In this document: piece by piece, positions 11,376 through 23,300 of the stretch | How positions within the stretch are numbered: position 1 is the stretch's first letter | Layout: the number at the start of each line of letters is the position of its first letter | From: Aristolochia californica | Taxonomy: Eukaryota > Streptophyta > Magnoliopsida > Piperales > Aristolochiaceae | Length of the DNA: 64,000 nucleotides | Assembly: GCA_029961685.1 (NCBI GenBank) | Contig: JARWKL010000002.1 | Span: forward strand, 36,486,908 to 36,550,907 | Direction of reading: 5' to 3' | Program-made: the position numbers and the translations under genes | The notes under the pieces: generated by a model | Databases searched by the model: none | What the model was told of the DNA's origin: nothing | Seen by the model: only the letters and a program-made list of their open reading frames with translations

Positions 11376-11811
11376 TGTTGAATTTATGTAAAAGAAAAAT
11401 ACTTCATTGACTTATTATAATCAGAGTACATGAACCTCTATTTCTAATAGAGGAAGGTAGTGGAGTCCAATTACAATAAAACTAACTTTGTCCCAATTAC
11501 ACCCAAACTCTAACACTTAAAGATAAGTCCTAGCATAATTAAATAACTCAAAATAGATAAAAGACAAATATAACTCAAACTAAAACTCTTCTTGGACGTG
11601 ACCATAAGATAAAGATGTTTTTTTGTGAATCCTTCTTGATCTTCCAACTTATGTGATAAGGATGTCAAGTCGTGGTATTCATGGTGGGTCCTACTTCTTA
11701 TAGGCTTGGGCCCATCTTGTGGGTCTTCCTTGGTCGTGTGACACATCTTATAATACTCTTAAATATGTGGGTCTTCCTTGGTCGTGTGGGTTTGGGCCCT
11801 ATCTTCCAACA
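11376..11811 (-). repeat. NA1 5' LTR
   Basis: A 436-bp partner of the repeat at 8976. It starts TGTTGGAAGATAGGGCCC on the - strand and ends at the primer-binding site. Differences from the left LTR are scattered point changes and small indels, which suggests an old insertion. Confidence 0.88.
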
Positions 11812-11816
11812 GAAGA

Positions 11817-11960
11817 GGTTGTAAGAGTGTCATTAGAGAGGAAGCTTCATACTTTATTCAATGGCATGTGGAGCAAGCTATGACATAGCTTGACATCAGA
11901 CTTCAACCCATTCCAAACAAAAGACAAAGCATCTATGAATGGAAAGAAGAGGAAAGACCA
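11817..11960 (-). pseudogene. Gypsy integrase zinc-region relic
   Basis: Read on the - strand, this is the N-terminal continuation of the integrase at 8604-8970. It has a degenerate FVWNGLKSDVK stretch, a C-T-C pair from the HHCC zinc finger, and SSLMTLLQPLP before the catalytic core. It is broken by frameshifts. Confidence 0.5.
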
Positions 11961-12568
11961 ATAGGTGAAAGACATTCTTTACCAATAACCAGATCATAGT
12001 TAATTGTTGTTTTTTAAAATAAAATGCAGTCTATTGTGCCCGCCTGTTCACTGGGTTCTTTAAATGAGAACTCTAGAAAATATTTACATGATGAATTCAT
12101 TTAATAAGATGTTACCTTATGATAAATCCATTACATGTTTAATAGCAGAATAATGCCCTCACTTATCCCATTAATTAGTATCCATTCACAAACTTACCTA
12201 CAACGTAATGGAAAAAGACGAGAGGAATAAATTCTCAATGGAAGAGACCACTTACCATGCGCCATTGAAGTCGAAAGCTTGGGGACGCTCCAAGAGCAAA
12301 AAACCGAGTACTTTCACATAGAAATCGATTGAAGCTTGAACTGACTTACAAAGCCTTGAGACGTGATTTAAGGCCATTAGAGGCGGAGACTGTTCTTCTG
12401 CATTTTCTTCGTTCTGCTCCTCTCGCCTTTCTTCCTCCTGCTGCTTCTACTCCTCCATGTTTTTTGTTCTCTGTTTTGTTGCTTCACCAGACAAACGGAC
12501 ATTTAAACTGGTTCCTAAATCAAGCCGTCGAAGCTCCTGTGCTTGTTTACTCTGTAAACCGCGGCTTG
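11961..12568. other. Unassigned flank of Copia E
   Basis: No element is recognised. An open frame at 12329-12568 (+) reads across the Copia E insertion point and continues open for a short way at 18016 (RGL then YLEEVSKTW). It could be an exon piece or chance. I do not recognise the protein. Confidence 0.3.
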
Positions 12569-13401
12569 TGTTAGGGAATCCCCATGTTTGAAAAGTCAAG
12601 GGACATATAGGGAATTCTTTGTTTCTTTATGAGGTTGGAGTGTGGAACACTCAACCTCATTAAATTCTTACCCTTAGTTTTTATTCCCTCTCCCCCCCTC
12701 CCCCCGCCGATGATTTTGTATCGCCGTGTGATTTTCGACAGTGTGAGAGAAAAAGAAAACCAGAGAAACAGAAACGTTCAGATTTTTTTTTTCGTTGAAG
12801 CTCTTTGAAGGATTGTTTTCAGAGAGAGATTCTCAAGCTTCGTGCTTCGAGTTTGTACGACCGATACAGTGAGAAATCACTTCCTTTCCCGCCGAGACGT
12901 TGCTGCAGAAATAGAGCTCTCTGCTTGCCGTCATTGTGCTGCTCCGACGTTGCGTGTTTCCTCTCGTTGGGCATCTCTATCCTCAGTGTAGAGTGAGAGA
13001 GACCAGAAAAGGAAGAAGAGCATTGTATCCTCAGTGTAGAGGGAGAGAGCGAAGGAGAGGAAGAAGGAATGCCTCTGCAGGGGTGTTGAATGGTTTGTTT
13101 TATTACTGACCGTGTGCTGTTTGTTTCGTGTTGTTTCTGACCGGTGCTATTTGGGCGTCGACGAGTCTTAGGTCTTCATACATGTTACATTGTTTCTTCT
13201 TTTACAGATCTGTATTTATTTATCTACAGTGGTAGATTAATGTATGGATTGTATGGATATGAAATTGTAAACATTGAACGATATTCCCTATAAAGAATTA
13301 TCATCAGCAGCTGTGGACGTAGCCCGATTTGGGTGAACCACGTTAAATCTGTGTATTTAATTTTTCTCCCTAGATATAATTTGATTTTTATAATCCTATC
13401 A
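12569..13401 (+). repeat. Copia E 5' LTR (833 bp)
   Basis: Starts TGTTAGGGAATCCCC and ends CCTATCA just before the primer site. It has C-rich runs near 12690-12707, a purine-rich leader, and a local duplication of TCCTCAGTGTAGAG (12970-12983 and 13028-13041) that the 3' LTR carries only once. The last 231 bp (13171-13401) are absent from the 3' LTR. Confidence 0.88.
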
Positions 13402-13451
13402 AATTGGTAGCAGAGCTAGGCTATACAGAAAGTCAAATTTGAGTAGGAGCA

Positions 13452-14285
13452 ATGGCTACAGATGAAGGGAAGTTAAAAATTGAAAAGTTCAATGGGGCGG
13501 ATTTTAGTTTCTGGAAAATGCAGATAGAGGATTATCTATATCAGAAAAATTTATACCTACCGCTTGATGGAATCATGCCAGACAGTATGAAGGATGAAGA
13601 GTGGAATCTCCTCGATAGGAAAGCCCTTGGATTTATCCGACTGTCATTATCCCGCAATGTTGCATTTAACATAGCAAAAGAGAAGACCACAGCGGGTCTC
13701 ATGAAGGCTCTCGCAAATATGTACGAGAAGCCGTCAGCTTCAAATAAGGTGCATTTGATGAGGCGACTGTTCAATTTGCGGATGATAGAAGGAGCATCAG
13801 TAGCTCAACATATAAACAAACTCAATATCATTACATCCCAATTGAGTTCAGTCGAAATTGAATTCGATGATGAAGTACAAGCATTGATACTTTTGTCTTC
13901 CTTGCCAGAGAGCTGGAATGCCACTATTACAGCAGTGAGCAGCTCGTCAGGAAGCAACAAGTTAAAATTCAATGATGTACGTGATCTAGTTCTCAGTGAA
14001 GAGATCAGAAGAAAATCGTCGGGTGAAGGGACGATTTCTTCAGCATTGTCTATAGAGGCAAGAGGAAGAACTAGAGAAAATAGACTAGGAAGGTCAACTC
14101 ATCGAGGCATTTCTCAGAATAGAAGGTCTCAATCAAGAAACCCAAACAGACCTCAGAATAGAAGGTCTCAATCCAGAAACCCAAACAGATCTCATAACTC
14201 AAATGTCAAGTGCTGGAACTGCAGGAAAAACGGGCACTACAAGCGTCAATGTAATAGTGCACCGAAGGATCGGAGGCGAAGGTAG
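13452..14285 (+). pseudogene. Copia E gag
   Basis: A 277-codon frame begins MATDEGKLKIEKFNG 47 bases after the LTR. The capsid-like UBN2-type region spans residues 10-190. A basic, Arg/Asn/Ser-rich linker (200-250) carries the tandem repeat RRSQSRNPNR. An intact CCHC zinc knuckle, CWNCRKNGHYKRQC, lies near residues 254-267. The frame ends at 14285 because of a frameshift near 14280; the open frame resumes at -1 and leads to protease. Gag would package the element RNA in cytoplasmic particles. Gag itself is nearly intact, so a truncated particle protein could in principle still be made. Confidence 0.85.
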
Positions 14286-14286
14286 A

Positions 14287-17200
14287 AGCAAATGTTGCTT
14301 CCTCCTCAGGGAATGATGCTGCATTGGTATGTTCTCTGGAGAGCAAGGAGGAGTCTTGGGTATTAGACTCTAGAGCATCGTTCCATGCTACTTCGCAGAA
14401 AGAGCTCTTTGAGAAATATGAGTCCAAGAACCTTGGTAAGGTATATATCGGTGATGATCAACCGTGTGATATAGTAGGCAAAGGTGTAGTGAAGATCCAG
14501 TTGAATGGGTCTATATGGGAGCTGAAAAATGTCAGGCACATTCCTGACCTAAGAAAGAACTTAATCTCAGTAGGGCAGCTAGCCAGTGAAGGCTACACCA
14601 CAACCTTCCATGGTGATGATTGGAAGATTGTGAAGGGTGCATTGGTGGTTGCACGAGGAAAGAAGAGTGGTACTCTTTACATGATAGCACAAGCATGTTG
14701 TACCATTGCTGCTGCAACAAGCAACTAAGGTTCCAACCTGTGGCACCAGAGACTGGGCCACATGAGTGAGAAAGGAATGAAGATTATGCATTCCATGGGA
14801 AAACTATCAGAGCTACAGTCAGTAGAAATTGATATGTGCGAGGATTGCATACTTGGAAAACAAAAGAGAGTTAGCTTTCAGACACATGGTAGAGCTCCGA
14901 AGAAGGAAAGGCTAGAGCTCATCCATTCTGATGTCTGGGGGCCAACAACTGTTTCATCCATTGGTGGAAAACACTACTTCGTGACATTCATCGATGATCA
15001 TTCACGGAAGGTATGGGTTTACTTCCTAAGTCACAAGTCTGAAGTGTTTGATACCTTCAAAAGATGGAAAGCCATGGTTGAAAATAAAACAGGACTTAAG
15101 ATCAAAAAGCTGAGAACTGATAATGGTGGTTAATATGAAGACACCAGATTCAAGAAGTTTTGTTATGATAATGGGATCCGCATGGAGAGAACCGTGCCAG
15201 GTACGCCTCAGCACAATGGTGTAGCTGAGCGTATGAACAGAACTTTGACTGAGAGAGCTAGAAGTATGCGTATGCAGTCAGGCCTGCCAAAGCACTTCTG
15301 GGCAAAAGCAGTGAACACAGCAGCTTATTTGATCAACTGAGGACCACCGGTTCCACTGGAATACAGAATACCAGAAGAGGTATGGAGCAGAAAAGAAGTA
15401 AGACTCTCACACCTTAAAGTTTTCAGTTGTATGGCATATGTGCATATCAGTGATCAAGGCAGGAATACGCTTGATCCCAAATCCAAGAAATGTACCTTCC
15501 TCGGTTATGGCGAGGATGAATTTGGATATCGCATATGGGATAATGAAAACAAAAGGGTGATCCGTAGCAGGGATGTAATTTTCAGTGAAAGGGTGATGTA
15601 CAAGGACAGACACACTGTAGATGATAGTAACTCACTAGAGAGTGAGCCAGTATATGCAGATATGGATGATATCCCAAATGATTCTGTAGCAAGCCCTCAG
15701 ACAGAGGAATCTGTTGAACAGAGTAATGCACACCAGTCAGACATATCATAGTCCCCTGTCCCAGCTCCGATATTGAGAAGATTTTCTCGACCTCATATGC
15801 CTAACAGGAGATACATCAATTATCTACTGTTGACTGATGGAGGAGAACCTGAATGCTATGAAGAGGCATGTCAGACTGAATATGCTAGCAAGTGGGAGCT
15901 TGCTATGAAAGATGAGATGAATTCTCTAATCTCAAACGAGACATGGGAACTAGTTGAGTTACCCATAGGGAAAAAGGCACTCCATAACAAATGGGTGTAT
16001 CAAGTGAAAGAGGAGCATGATGGCTCTAAGAGATACAAAGCCCGATTGGTTGTCAAAGGATTCCAACAGAAGGAAGGAATTGATTATACTGACATCTTTT
16101 CTCCCATTGTGAAGCTCACCACTATCAGAACAGTGTTGAGCATTGTTGCCATTGAAGATCTCTATCTAGAGCAGTTAGATGTGAAAACTGCATTTCTTCA
16201 CGGAGATTTGGATGAGGAGTTATATATGCATCAACCAGAAGGTTTCTCAAAAAAGAAGAAAGAGAATATGGTGTGCAAACTCCGAAAGAGCATGTATGGT
16301 TTGAAACAAGCTCCAAGACAGTGGTACAGGAAGTTTGACAGTTTCACGCATAAGGAAGGTTTCCAAAAGTGCAATGCCGATCATTGTTGCTACTTCAAAA
16401 GGTACACATCCAGTTATATCATTTTGCTACTTTATCTCGATGATATGTTAGTAGCTGGGTCAGATATGGATGAGATCAAAAACTTGAAACGGCAATTGTC
16501 AAAAGAATTTGACATGAATGATTTGGGTCCAGCTAAGAAGATTCTCGGAATGCAAATCACAAGAGATAAGCAAAGTGGAGTATTACAGCTATCTCAAGCA
16601 GAGTATATTACTCGTGTTTTGCAGAGATTCAACATGAGCAATGCCAAGCCAGTTGGCACACCCTTGGACAAACACTTATGTCTATCCAAGGATCAGTCTC
16701 CTCACACGGAAGAAGAGAGAGAGCTCATGGATAAGGTTCCATATGCCTCAGCCATTGGAAGTTTAATGTATGCAATGGTCTGTACGAGACCAGATATTGG
16801 TCATGCAATGGGAGCCGTTAGTAGATTTATGTCAAACCCAGGTGAGACCCACTGGAAGGCAGTAAAGTGGATCTTGAGATATCTGTGTGGCACCACAAAT
16901 AAGTGTTTGCACTTTGGCAAAGGTGAATTGCAAGTGCAAGGGTACACATATGCAGATTTTGCAGGAGAAGTTGATCACCGGAGAAGCACCACTGGTTATG
17001 TCTTTACCGTGGGCACAACAGCTGTCAGTTGGATGTCGTAGATACAGAAGATTGTTGCATTATCCATCACTGAAGCTAAATATATAGCTATAACAGAAGC
17101 CAGTAAAGAGATGATATGGCTTCAAGGATTGTTAATCGAGCATGGTTTCGAGCAAAGGATGAATGCCTTGCACAGTGACAGTCAGAGTGCGATACATCTG

Positions 17201-17395
17201 GCAAAGAATTCTGCATTTCATTCTAGAACCAAGCACATTGGTCTTCGTTATCATTTCATCAGATCTTTGTTAGAGGATGAGGTGCTAATGCTGAAGAAGA
17301 TCCAAGGTAACAGGAATCCTGCGGACATTCTAACAAAGCCGGTGACTATTGATAAACTGAAGCTATGTTCAGCTTCAGTTGGTCTACAAGAATGA
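14287..17395 (+). pseudogene. Copia E pol (protease, integrase, RT, RNase H)
   Basis: One frame carries all pol domains. Protease is at about 14355, WVLDSRASFH; the catalytic DSG has become DSR. The pre-integrase zinc region is at 14735-14870 (LWHQRLGHM and CEDCILGKQ). Integrase is at 14910-15650 (HSDVWGP, DDHSRK, TPQHNGVAERMNR). RT is at 15860-16650 with YLDDMLVAGSD (about 16432) carrying the catalytic LDD. RNase H is at 16935-17390 (YTYADFAGEVDHRRST). In-frame stops lie near 14726, 15131, 15338, 15749 and 17039. The one at 15338 is CGA to TGA. RT itself is uninterrupted from 15773 to 17041. The lost protease glycine alone should abolish maturation. Confidence 0.9.
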
Positions 17396-17465
17396 AGAGA
17401 CCTAGATAAAGCTGCTGCATTGATATGTGTGAAGACAGATTGATATCAGTCTTCGAGTGGGAGAT

Positions 17466-18010
17466 TGTTAGGAAATCCCCATGTTTGAAAAGTCAAGGGA
17501 CATATAGGGAATTCTTTATTTCTTTATGAGGTTGGAGTGTGGAACACACAACCTCATTAAATTCTTACCCTTAGTTTTTATTCCCTCTCCCCCCAATGAT
17601 TTTGTATCGCCGTGTGATTTTTGACAGTGTGAGAGAAAAAGAAAACCAGAGAAACAGAAACGTTCAGATTTTTTTTCTTCCGTTGAAGCTCTTTGAAGGA
17701 TTGTTTTCAGAGAGAGATTCTCAAGCTTCGTGCTTCAATTTTGTATGACCGATACAGTGAGAAATCACTTCCTTTCCCGCAGAGATGTTGCTGCAGAAAC
17801 AGAGCTCTCTACTTGCCATCGTTGTGCTACTCTGACGTTGCGTGTTTCCTCTCGTTGGGTGTCTCTATCCTCAGTGTAGAGTGAGAGAGACCAGAGAAGG
17901 AAGAAGGAACACCTCTGCAGGGGTGTTGACTGGTTTGTTTTATTATTGACCGTGTGTTGTTTGTTTCGTGTTGTTTCTGACTGGTGCTATTTGGGCGTTG
18001 GCGAGTCTCA
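17466..18010 (+). repeat. Copia E 3' LTR, lacking its last 231 bp
   Basis: Matches 12569-13170 of the 5' LTR apart from small indels. It then stops at GAGTCTCA and is followed by gcttg, the same five bases that precede the 5' LTR. The terminal part seen in the 5' LTR (13171-13401) is missing, so the element ends at an internal CA. Confidence 0.85.
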
Positions 18011-19512
18011 GCTTGTACTTGGAGGAAGTGAGTAAAACCTGGAAAAACGAAGAGGTGAATTGAGATCACGACACGCAAATGTCTCTGCATGTAGATTGCT
18101 ACGTGTATGCTGGTGGACTCAAGATCCACGAGACACATTTCGTTTAAATTTGAAAACCAACAAAAACACAGGACCAAGTTCATTAAACTAAACACATGTG
18201 GTATATACAGTAGGAAACTCTAAGATCAACGGCGAAGGTAAAACTTTTTGTTCAAGGTGCAGCTAAAGAGTAGTGTTAGATTACAAGAAGGGTAGTTATA
18301 TAAAAAGAACTTGACGAAAAGTTACATGCAAAATGAGGTTAAAGGCATGAATTTAACTCTAGTTTTGATTTCAAAGTGTAAGCATGTATGCCCATGGAAA
18401 AATATCATAAGAAAATATTTCAAGGATGAACTTTTTTTAATTGATTCTTTTTTGCCTTTAAAAATATCCAAAAAAAAATAGTTCCTTATTATTCTAAAAG
18501 AAACTTATGAGAAAATATACCAAAAAACACTAAAATAGTTCTTAATCACTTATTTTTTATTTTTTATAAAAAAATATAAGCCTCTGTGCGTGAAAAGTAT
18601 AGTCGCAAAATTAATTTTGTGGGTAAAAACACCATTGTCAACACTATAATCTTAGATTTTTGTGTGTAGATTTTAGTCTCTATCCACAAGATCTTTTTTA
18701 AGTAAAAATTTTTTTTGTGGGAATTTTCTTTCTTATGAGAAACTTTTTTCCCCACAAAATTATTTTCTGCAGGAGAATATTTCCCTGCATGAAGTTTTTT
18801 GCCAATGAAAAAAAAATTGGGTAAAAATGCACCTATGTGGGGAAAAGGTTTCCTAAAAAAAACCTTCTCCCCTGGATTCTTTCCCTATACAATTGTTTAT
18901 TCATTGGGAAAGGAAGGAACATTTGCCTACAAAAACTAGATTCCATGGGGAAAGATTTTAAAATCTTTCATTGAGAATTTTTTTTTCGTGGGCAAAGATA
19001 TTAGGGATTCAGGTTTAAGAGAACTTTTCTTCGTGTTCTTCTTCATTTCCTCCATGCCATTGTGTTACTCCTCTACCTATGATCCCCCATTGCACCCCCC
19101 CCCCCCTTCGGCCAAAGTCCTTTTTCTTTTGACATGTGATTTTGTAATTTCTTCCATTATGTGTCTTATGACTGGGCTAGAGAGCCGAGGAGAGGAAGTG
19201 ACTAGGGTTTGCATGAGGAAGTGGTTGGGCACCAAGGGGAGGGCCCAAGGCACCTGGGGAAAGGGGAGGGCAAGAGTTTAGGGTTTACTATTTACGGACA
19301 TATATGTAACTAAGCAAATTGATTTGTTTGTATAACATATAGGTGTTTAGCAACAAATGGACAAGAGTTGGATGAAGTTTTTGCTCTTTAGTTTATTTAG
19401 CGAAGAATATAATAAAGAAATTGAGAATTTCATTCAAATGGTACAACATGTAATTGAATCACATCACATGTGTTATTCATTCAAAGTGTGTTATTGAGGT
19501 TTTTCAAGATGT
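18011..19512. other. Unassigned AT-rich flank, possible CACTA-like subterminal repeats
   Basis: No gene is recognised. Between 18530 and 19010 a short motif recurs in both orientations: GTGGGTAAAA, TTGTGGGAATTTT, CCCCACAAAATT, GTGGGGAAAAGG, CGTGGGCAAAG. Such mirrored subterminal words are typical of CACTA DNA transposons. AACACTAAAATAG at 18526 could be a decayed end, but no second terminus was found. A C-run lies near 19096-19107. Confidence 0.25.
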
Positions 19513-20018
19513 TGTTGATTTTCAGGTTTTCATGATTTTACTCATGGAGAAAAAGATAGAGACACCCATTGGGAGAAAACAAGAGGAAGAAGAAGTTATG
19601 GACTTGATGTCCTAACCCTTCCCTTGAAGCTCAATTTATAGATTAATGAACCTTAAATATTATAATAATACCCCTAGAATCTTAACCTAATTACATCAAT
19701 GCTATCTCTATGAGATGACTCTTTATTTACCATCCTATCATCATTGTATGGACCTGTGGGCCTTCTCCTTGGTTTATGGGTCGTGAGCCCATCTTTCGCA
19801 TCTCTTGGATGTGTGGGCCTTCCTTGATCTTATGGGTTTGGGCCCATCTTCCAATACACTTGAATATGTGGGCCTTCCTTGGTTGTGTGGGTTTGGGTCC
19901 ATCTTCCAACACTCCCCCTTAAGCTAAGGGTGAGAGAACATCATGAACTCCCAACTTGCTGCAAAATGCCTTATAGGATTTTTTCGTATAAAATGCCAGT
20001 GTTCCATATCTTCCAACA
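19513..20018 (-). repeat. NA2 3' LTR, extended form
   Basis: On the + strand it begins TGTTGATTTTCAGG and shows two successive LTR-type ends, TTCCAACA, at 19911 and 20018. By comparison with the element at 57011-60837, whose target duplication proves the longer form, the true end is the second. The segment between them is a polypurine tract plus pol-tail-like sequence absorbed into the LTR. Confidence 0.7.
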
Positions 20019-20110
20019 CTCCGCCTCATACTGGTAGTCTCTTCCATGAGATCTAGCTGGCATAAGATAAGTGAGAGTAAAATCACTCCAAGCTGTGTGA
20101 CATTGCTCCA

Positions 20111-20290
20111 TGTAAATCTCTTTCATTTCAGAGTGTTTTTCCATTATCAAACTCAGAATACCCAAAATACAAAAGTTGCCAACGGGTTCATGAGAAACCC
20201 TATTCGAAAAGGAAGAGGAAAGGAGAATTTACAAGTATACCCTTGGACAAATGAAAAAGACAAGTATGCCCCATTACATATAGATATTTA

Positions 20291-20298
<8 letters not shown>
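20111..20298 (-). repeat. Copia F 3' LTR
   Basis: A short 188-bp LTR running on the + strand from TGTAAATCTC to TTTACATTAAC, where it merges into the poly-C tract. Its partner is 25286-25473. Confidence 0.88.

Positions 20299-20329
<31 letters not shown>
20297..20329. repeat. 33-base poly-C tract at the Copia F polypurine site
   Basis: An unbroken run of 33 C (G on the coding strand of Copia F) fills the position of the 3' polypurine tract. The sister element Copia C has 21 G at the same place (51156-51176). Confidence 0.95.
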
Positions 20330-20331
<2 letters not shown>

Positions 20332-20339
20332 AAACTTTT

Positions 20340-23300
20340 GAAGGGGCAAGTAACATAAGTTTGCTTATGAGATGATGAAAACGAAGAGTTGTATGCGATT
20401 TGGTGAAGACATCAGCAAGTTGAGATGTGGAGGAAACATGGGGCAAGGTGAGAGAGCCTTGTAAGTAGTGATGCCGCACAAAATGACAATCAATCTCAAT
20501 ATGCTTCGTACGCTCATGAAAAACAGGATTCTTGGCAATTTGCATAGCACTTTGATTATCACAAAACATAGGGGTAGCAAACAGTTGAGGAAAGCCAAGT
20601 TCTTCAAGTAATCGGTGAAACCAAATTAACTCAGCAACAGTGGTTGCCATAGCCCGATATTCTGCCTCGGAAGAAGAGCGAGAGACAACAAATTGTTTTT
20701 TACTCTTTTAAGCCACCAAAGAATTACCAAGGAAGATACAATACCTAGTTGTAGACTTTCGATTTGTCGGATCACGAGCCCAGTCAGCATCAGAATAACC
20801 AGTGCGAACCAAATCAGAGGTGGAAGACAAAAGTAAGCCATGATGCACAGTGCCACGTAAGTAACGTAAGATACGGAGTCCAATGAGTGGTACGAGGGGC
20901 GGAAGCAAACTGACTAACCACATGAACAACATAGGTAATATCAGGACGGGTGACCGTCAAGTAAACCAGGGACCCAACTACCTCTCTGTATCGGGTAACA
21001 TCAGACAACAAGTTACCATCTGTAGGGCTAAGGCGATGATTGAGTTGAATGGGAGAGTTCATAATCCGATCATCTGTCAATCCTGTGCGATTGATCACTT
21101 CAGAGATGTATTTTGATTGAGACAAAATATAACCTTCAGGAGAATAGGCAACTTTAATACCCAAAAAATATCGTAAATATCCAAGATCCTTCATTTCAAA
21201 GAAAGAATGAAGTTTTTGTTTAAGGTCTGCAATACCATCTTCATCATCACCAGTCACAATCATATCATCAACATATAGAAGGACCACAATATGCTCCACA
21301 ACAGTTTTACGAATGAATATGCCAGAATCATAGTTTGAAGCAACAAAGCCAAGACTAATCAAGGAGGAACTGAACTTCGCAAACCAAGCGCGAGGAGCTT
21401 GTTTGAGACCATATAAAGCCCGTCGAAGACGGCAAACATAACCAGCAGGATGAAGAAGGCCTGGTGGTGGCCGCACATATACCTCCTCGGTCAAATCACC
21501 ATTTAAAAAGGCATTTTTAACATCTATTTGATGAAGATGCCATTTTTGAACAGCGGCAATAGAAATCAAGGTGTGAATGGTCTTCATTTGAGCAACAGGA
21601 GCAAAAGTCTCATCATAATCAACGCCTTCAATTTGTGAGAATCCTTTAGCAACTAACCAAGCTTTGTATCGCTCAAGTGTACCATCAGATTGAGTTTTGG
21701 CTTTGAAAATCCATTTACAACCAATAGCATGCTTACCTGGAGGAAGTTGAACCAACTCCCAGGTACCTGTTTGGTGCAGGGCAGTGAGCTCATCATTAAT
21801 GGCTTGTCACCAATTTGCATCGGATGCAGCTTCCTTGTATGACTTAGGCTCAACAAAAGAATGAATCTTAGACAAAAAGGTCAAATAGGGGGAAGAGAAC
21901 AAATATGAAGATGGACTATACCTCTGAGGGGGACGTCGAACACGAGTGGAAATGCGAGGGGTGGCAAGATGCGGATCACCAGAGTCCAGAGAGTTGAGAG
22001 GGAAAGGCGCCATGGGAGAAGGTAAGTCAGTACCTGCATGTGACTGTTGTGAAGGCATACTAGAGGAAACCTTCGGATGGAGGGGTGAATCAGTGGACGG
22101 ATGGTGAATGAGTAACTGGTCATCATGGGGCTCATCAAACACAAAGGGATCAATGTGTAACAATTTTGTATCATGCAAACCAGGAGTAGACAAGGGAATC
22201 CGAAAGTAATAGAACTGTTCCAAGAACTTAACATTGCGAGAAACAAAAAGTCTACCAGACTCAGGATGGTAACATCGGTATCCTTTTTTACCAAAACCAT
22301 AACCAAGAAACACACATAATGCAGATTTGGCAGACAATTTAGTGCGCCAGAAAGGGGGTAATAAGACAAAGCATGCACAGCCAAAGACACGCAAGTGCTC
22401 ATAGGTAGGACGAACACCATACAACCGTTCAAAAGGGGAGATACTGCCAGAAACAAATGAAGGAATACGATTAATCAAATAAGTGACAGTATGAAGGGCT
22501 ACCCCCCAAAATTCAGAAGGGACAGAGGCATGGAACAGTATAGAGTGAGCGGTTTCAACAAGATGACGATGTTTACTTTCTGCAACACCATTCTGCTGAG
22601 GTGTATAGGGACAAGACAACTAATGAATAGTGCCCTTAGACTTTAGAAAATCATTCAATAAAGATGACATATATTCACCACCCGAATCAGAGCGAAAAAA
22701 TTTAATGTGAGTGGAAAAATGGGTTCACACCATAGCACAAAATTGAACATAAATAGAATAAAAGTCTGATTTTCGATGCATAAGAAATATCCAAGAGAAA
22801 CGAGTGAAATCATCAACAATCAATGCATAAAAGCGAGCCCCACCTTTAGTGGATACAGGTGCAGGGCCCCAAACATCAGAGTGAACAAGATCAAAAGGAG
22901 AAGAAGTAACTGAGTGACTTAATGTAAAGGGTAAATGACATTGTTTGCCAAGATTACAACCAATACAATCACGAAGAGGGGAAGATTTAATAGTAGAATC
23001 TAACATATTGTGTGTGATCATAAACTGTAAAAGAGAAGCAGAAACATATCCTAAACGAGTATGCCATAAGTAAAAAGGATTATTTATAGAAAGTAAATCT
23101 TGCAACATGGATTGAACTGAAAAACTAGACACCTGCAGAGATACTGGAAATTTTAAGTCATCAAGCAAGTAAAGACCACCTTCTCTATGGCCTATCCCAA
23201 TCTGTCTCCCGGACTTGCGATCCTGTATAAGACAATGATCAGAAGCAAAGGTAATGGTAAGACCTAAATCAGTAAGTTTGCCAATTGAAAGAAGGTTAAC

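Larger units (their letters stand above)
8976..11811 (-). mobile_element. Non-coding LTR element NA1 (2.8 kb, LARD-like)
   Basis: LTRs lie at 8976-9408 and 11376-11811, flanked by perfect duplications gaaga (8971-8975, 11812-11816). The primer site (- strand TGGTATCAGAGCAGG, 11361-11375) abuts the right LTR, which sets the orientation as minus. The 2 kb interior has no long frame. Its 3' end (9409-9680) keeps a polypurine tract and a relic of a second LTR start (TTCCAACA at 9516-9523). Interior blocks (about 10480-11250) align by eye with those of the element at 29423-31735, so both belong to one non-autonomous family. LTR ends TGTTGGAAGA match the copia A/K family, the likely source of enzymes. 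Confidence 0.9.
12569..18010 (+). mobile_element. Copia E: Tnt1/Tork-like copia element with a shortened 3' LTR
   Basis: A + strand element of 5.4 kb. The 5' LTR is 12569-13401, the primer site (TGGTAGCAGAGC) 13405-13416, gag-pol 13452-17395, the purine tract 17452-17465 (CTTCGAGTGGGAGA) and the 3' LTR 17466-18010. A 5-bp duplication gcttg lies at 12564-12568 and 18011-18015. The polyprotein has one frameshift (near 14280) and five in-frame stops. Gag start style (KFNGADFSFWKMQIEDYL) and domain order fit the Tork/Tnt1 group by general resemblance. It is the second best preserved element in the window after Copia C. Confidence 0.93.

Noticed and set aside
12805..12996. Small frame found almost identically at 12805 and 17693
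   Set aside because: Both copies are the same part of the Copia E LTRs. Identity reflects the LTR pair, not a duplicated gene.
20046..20375. Open frame with a long proline run
   Set aside because: It is the 33-base poly-C tract at the Copia F polypurine site read as codons, spanning an LTR boundary.
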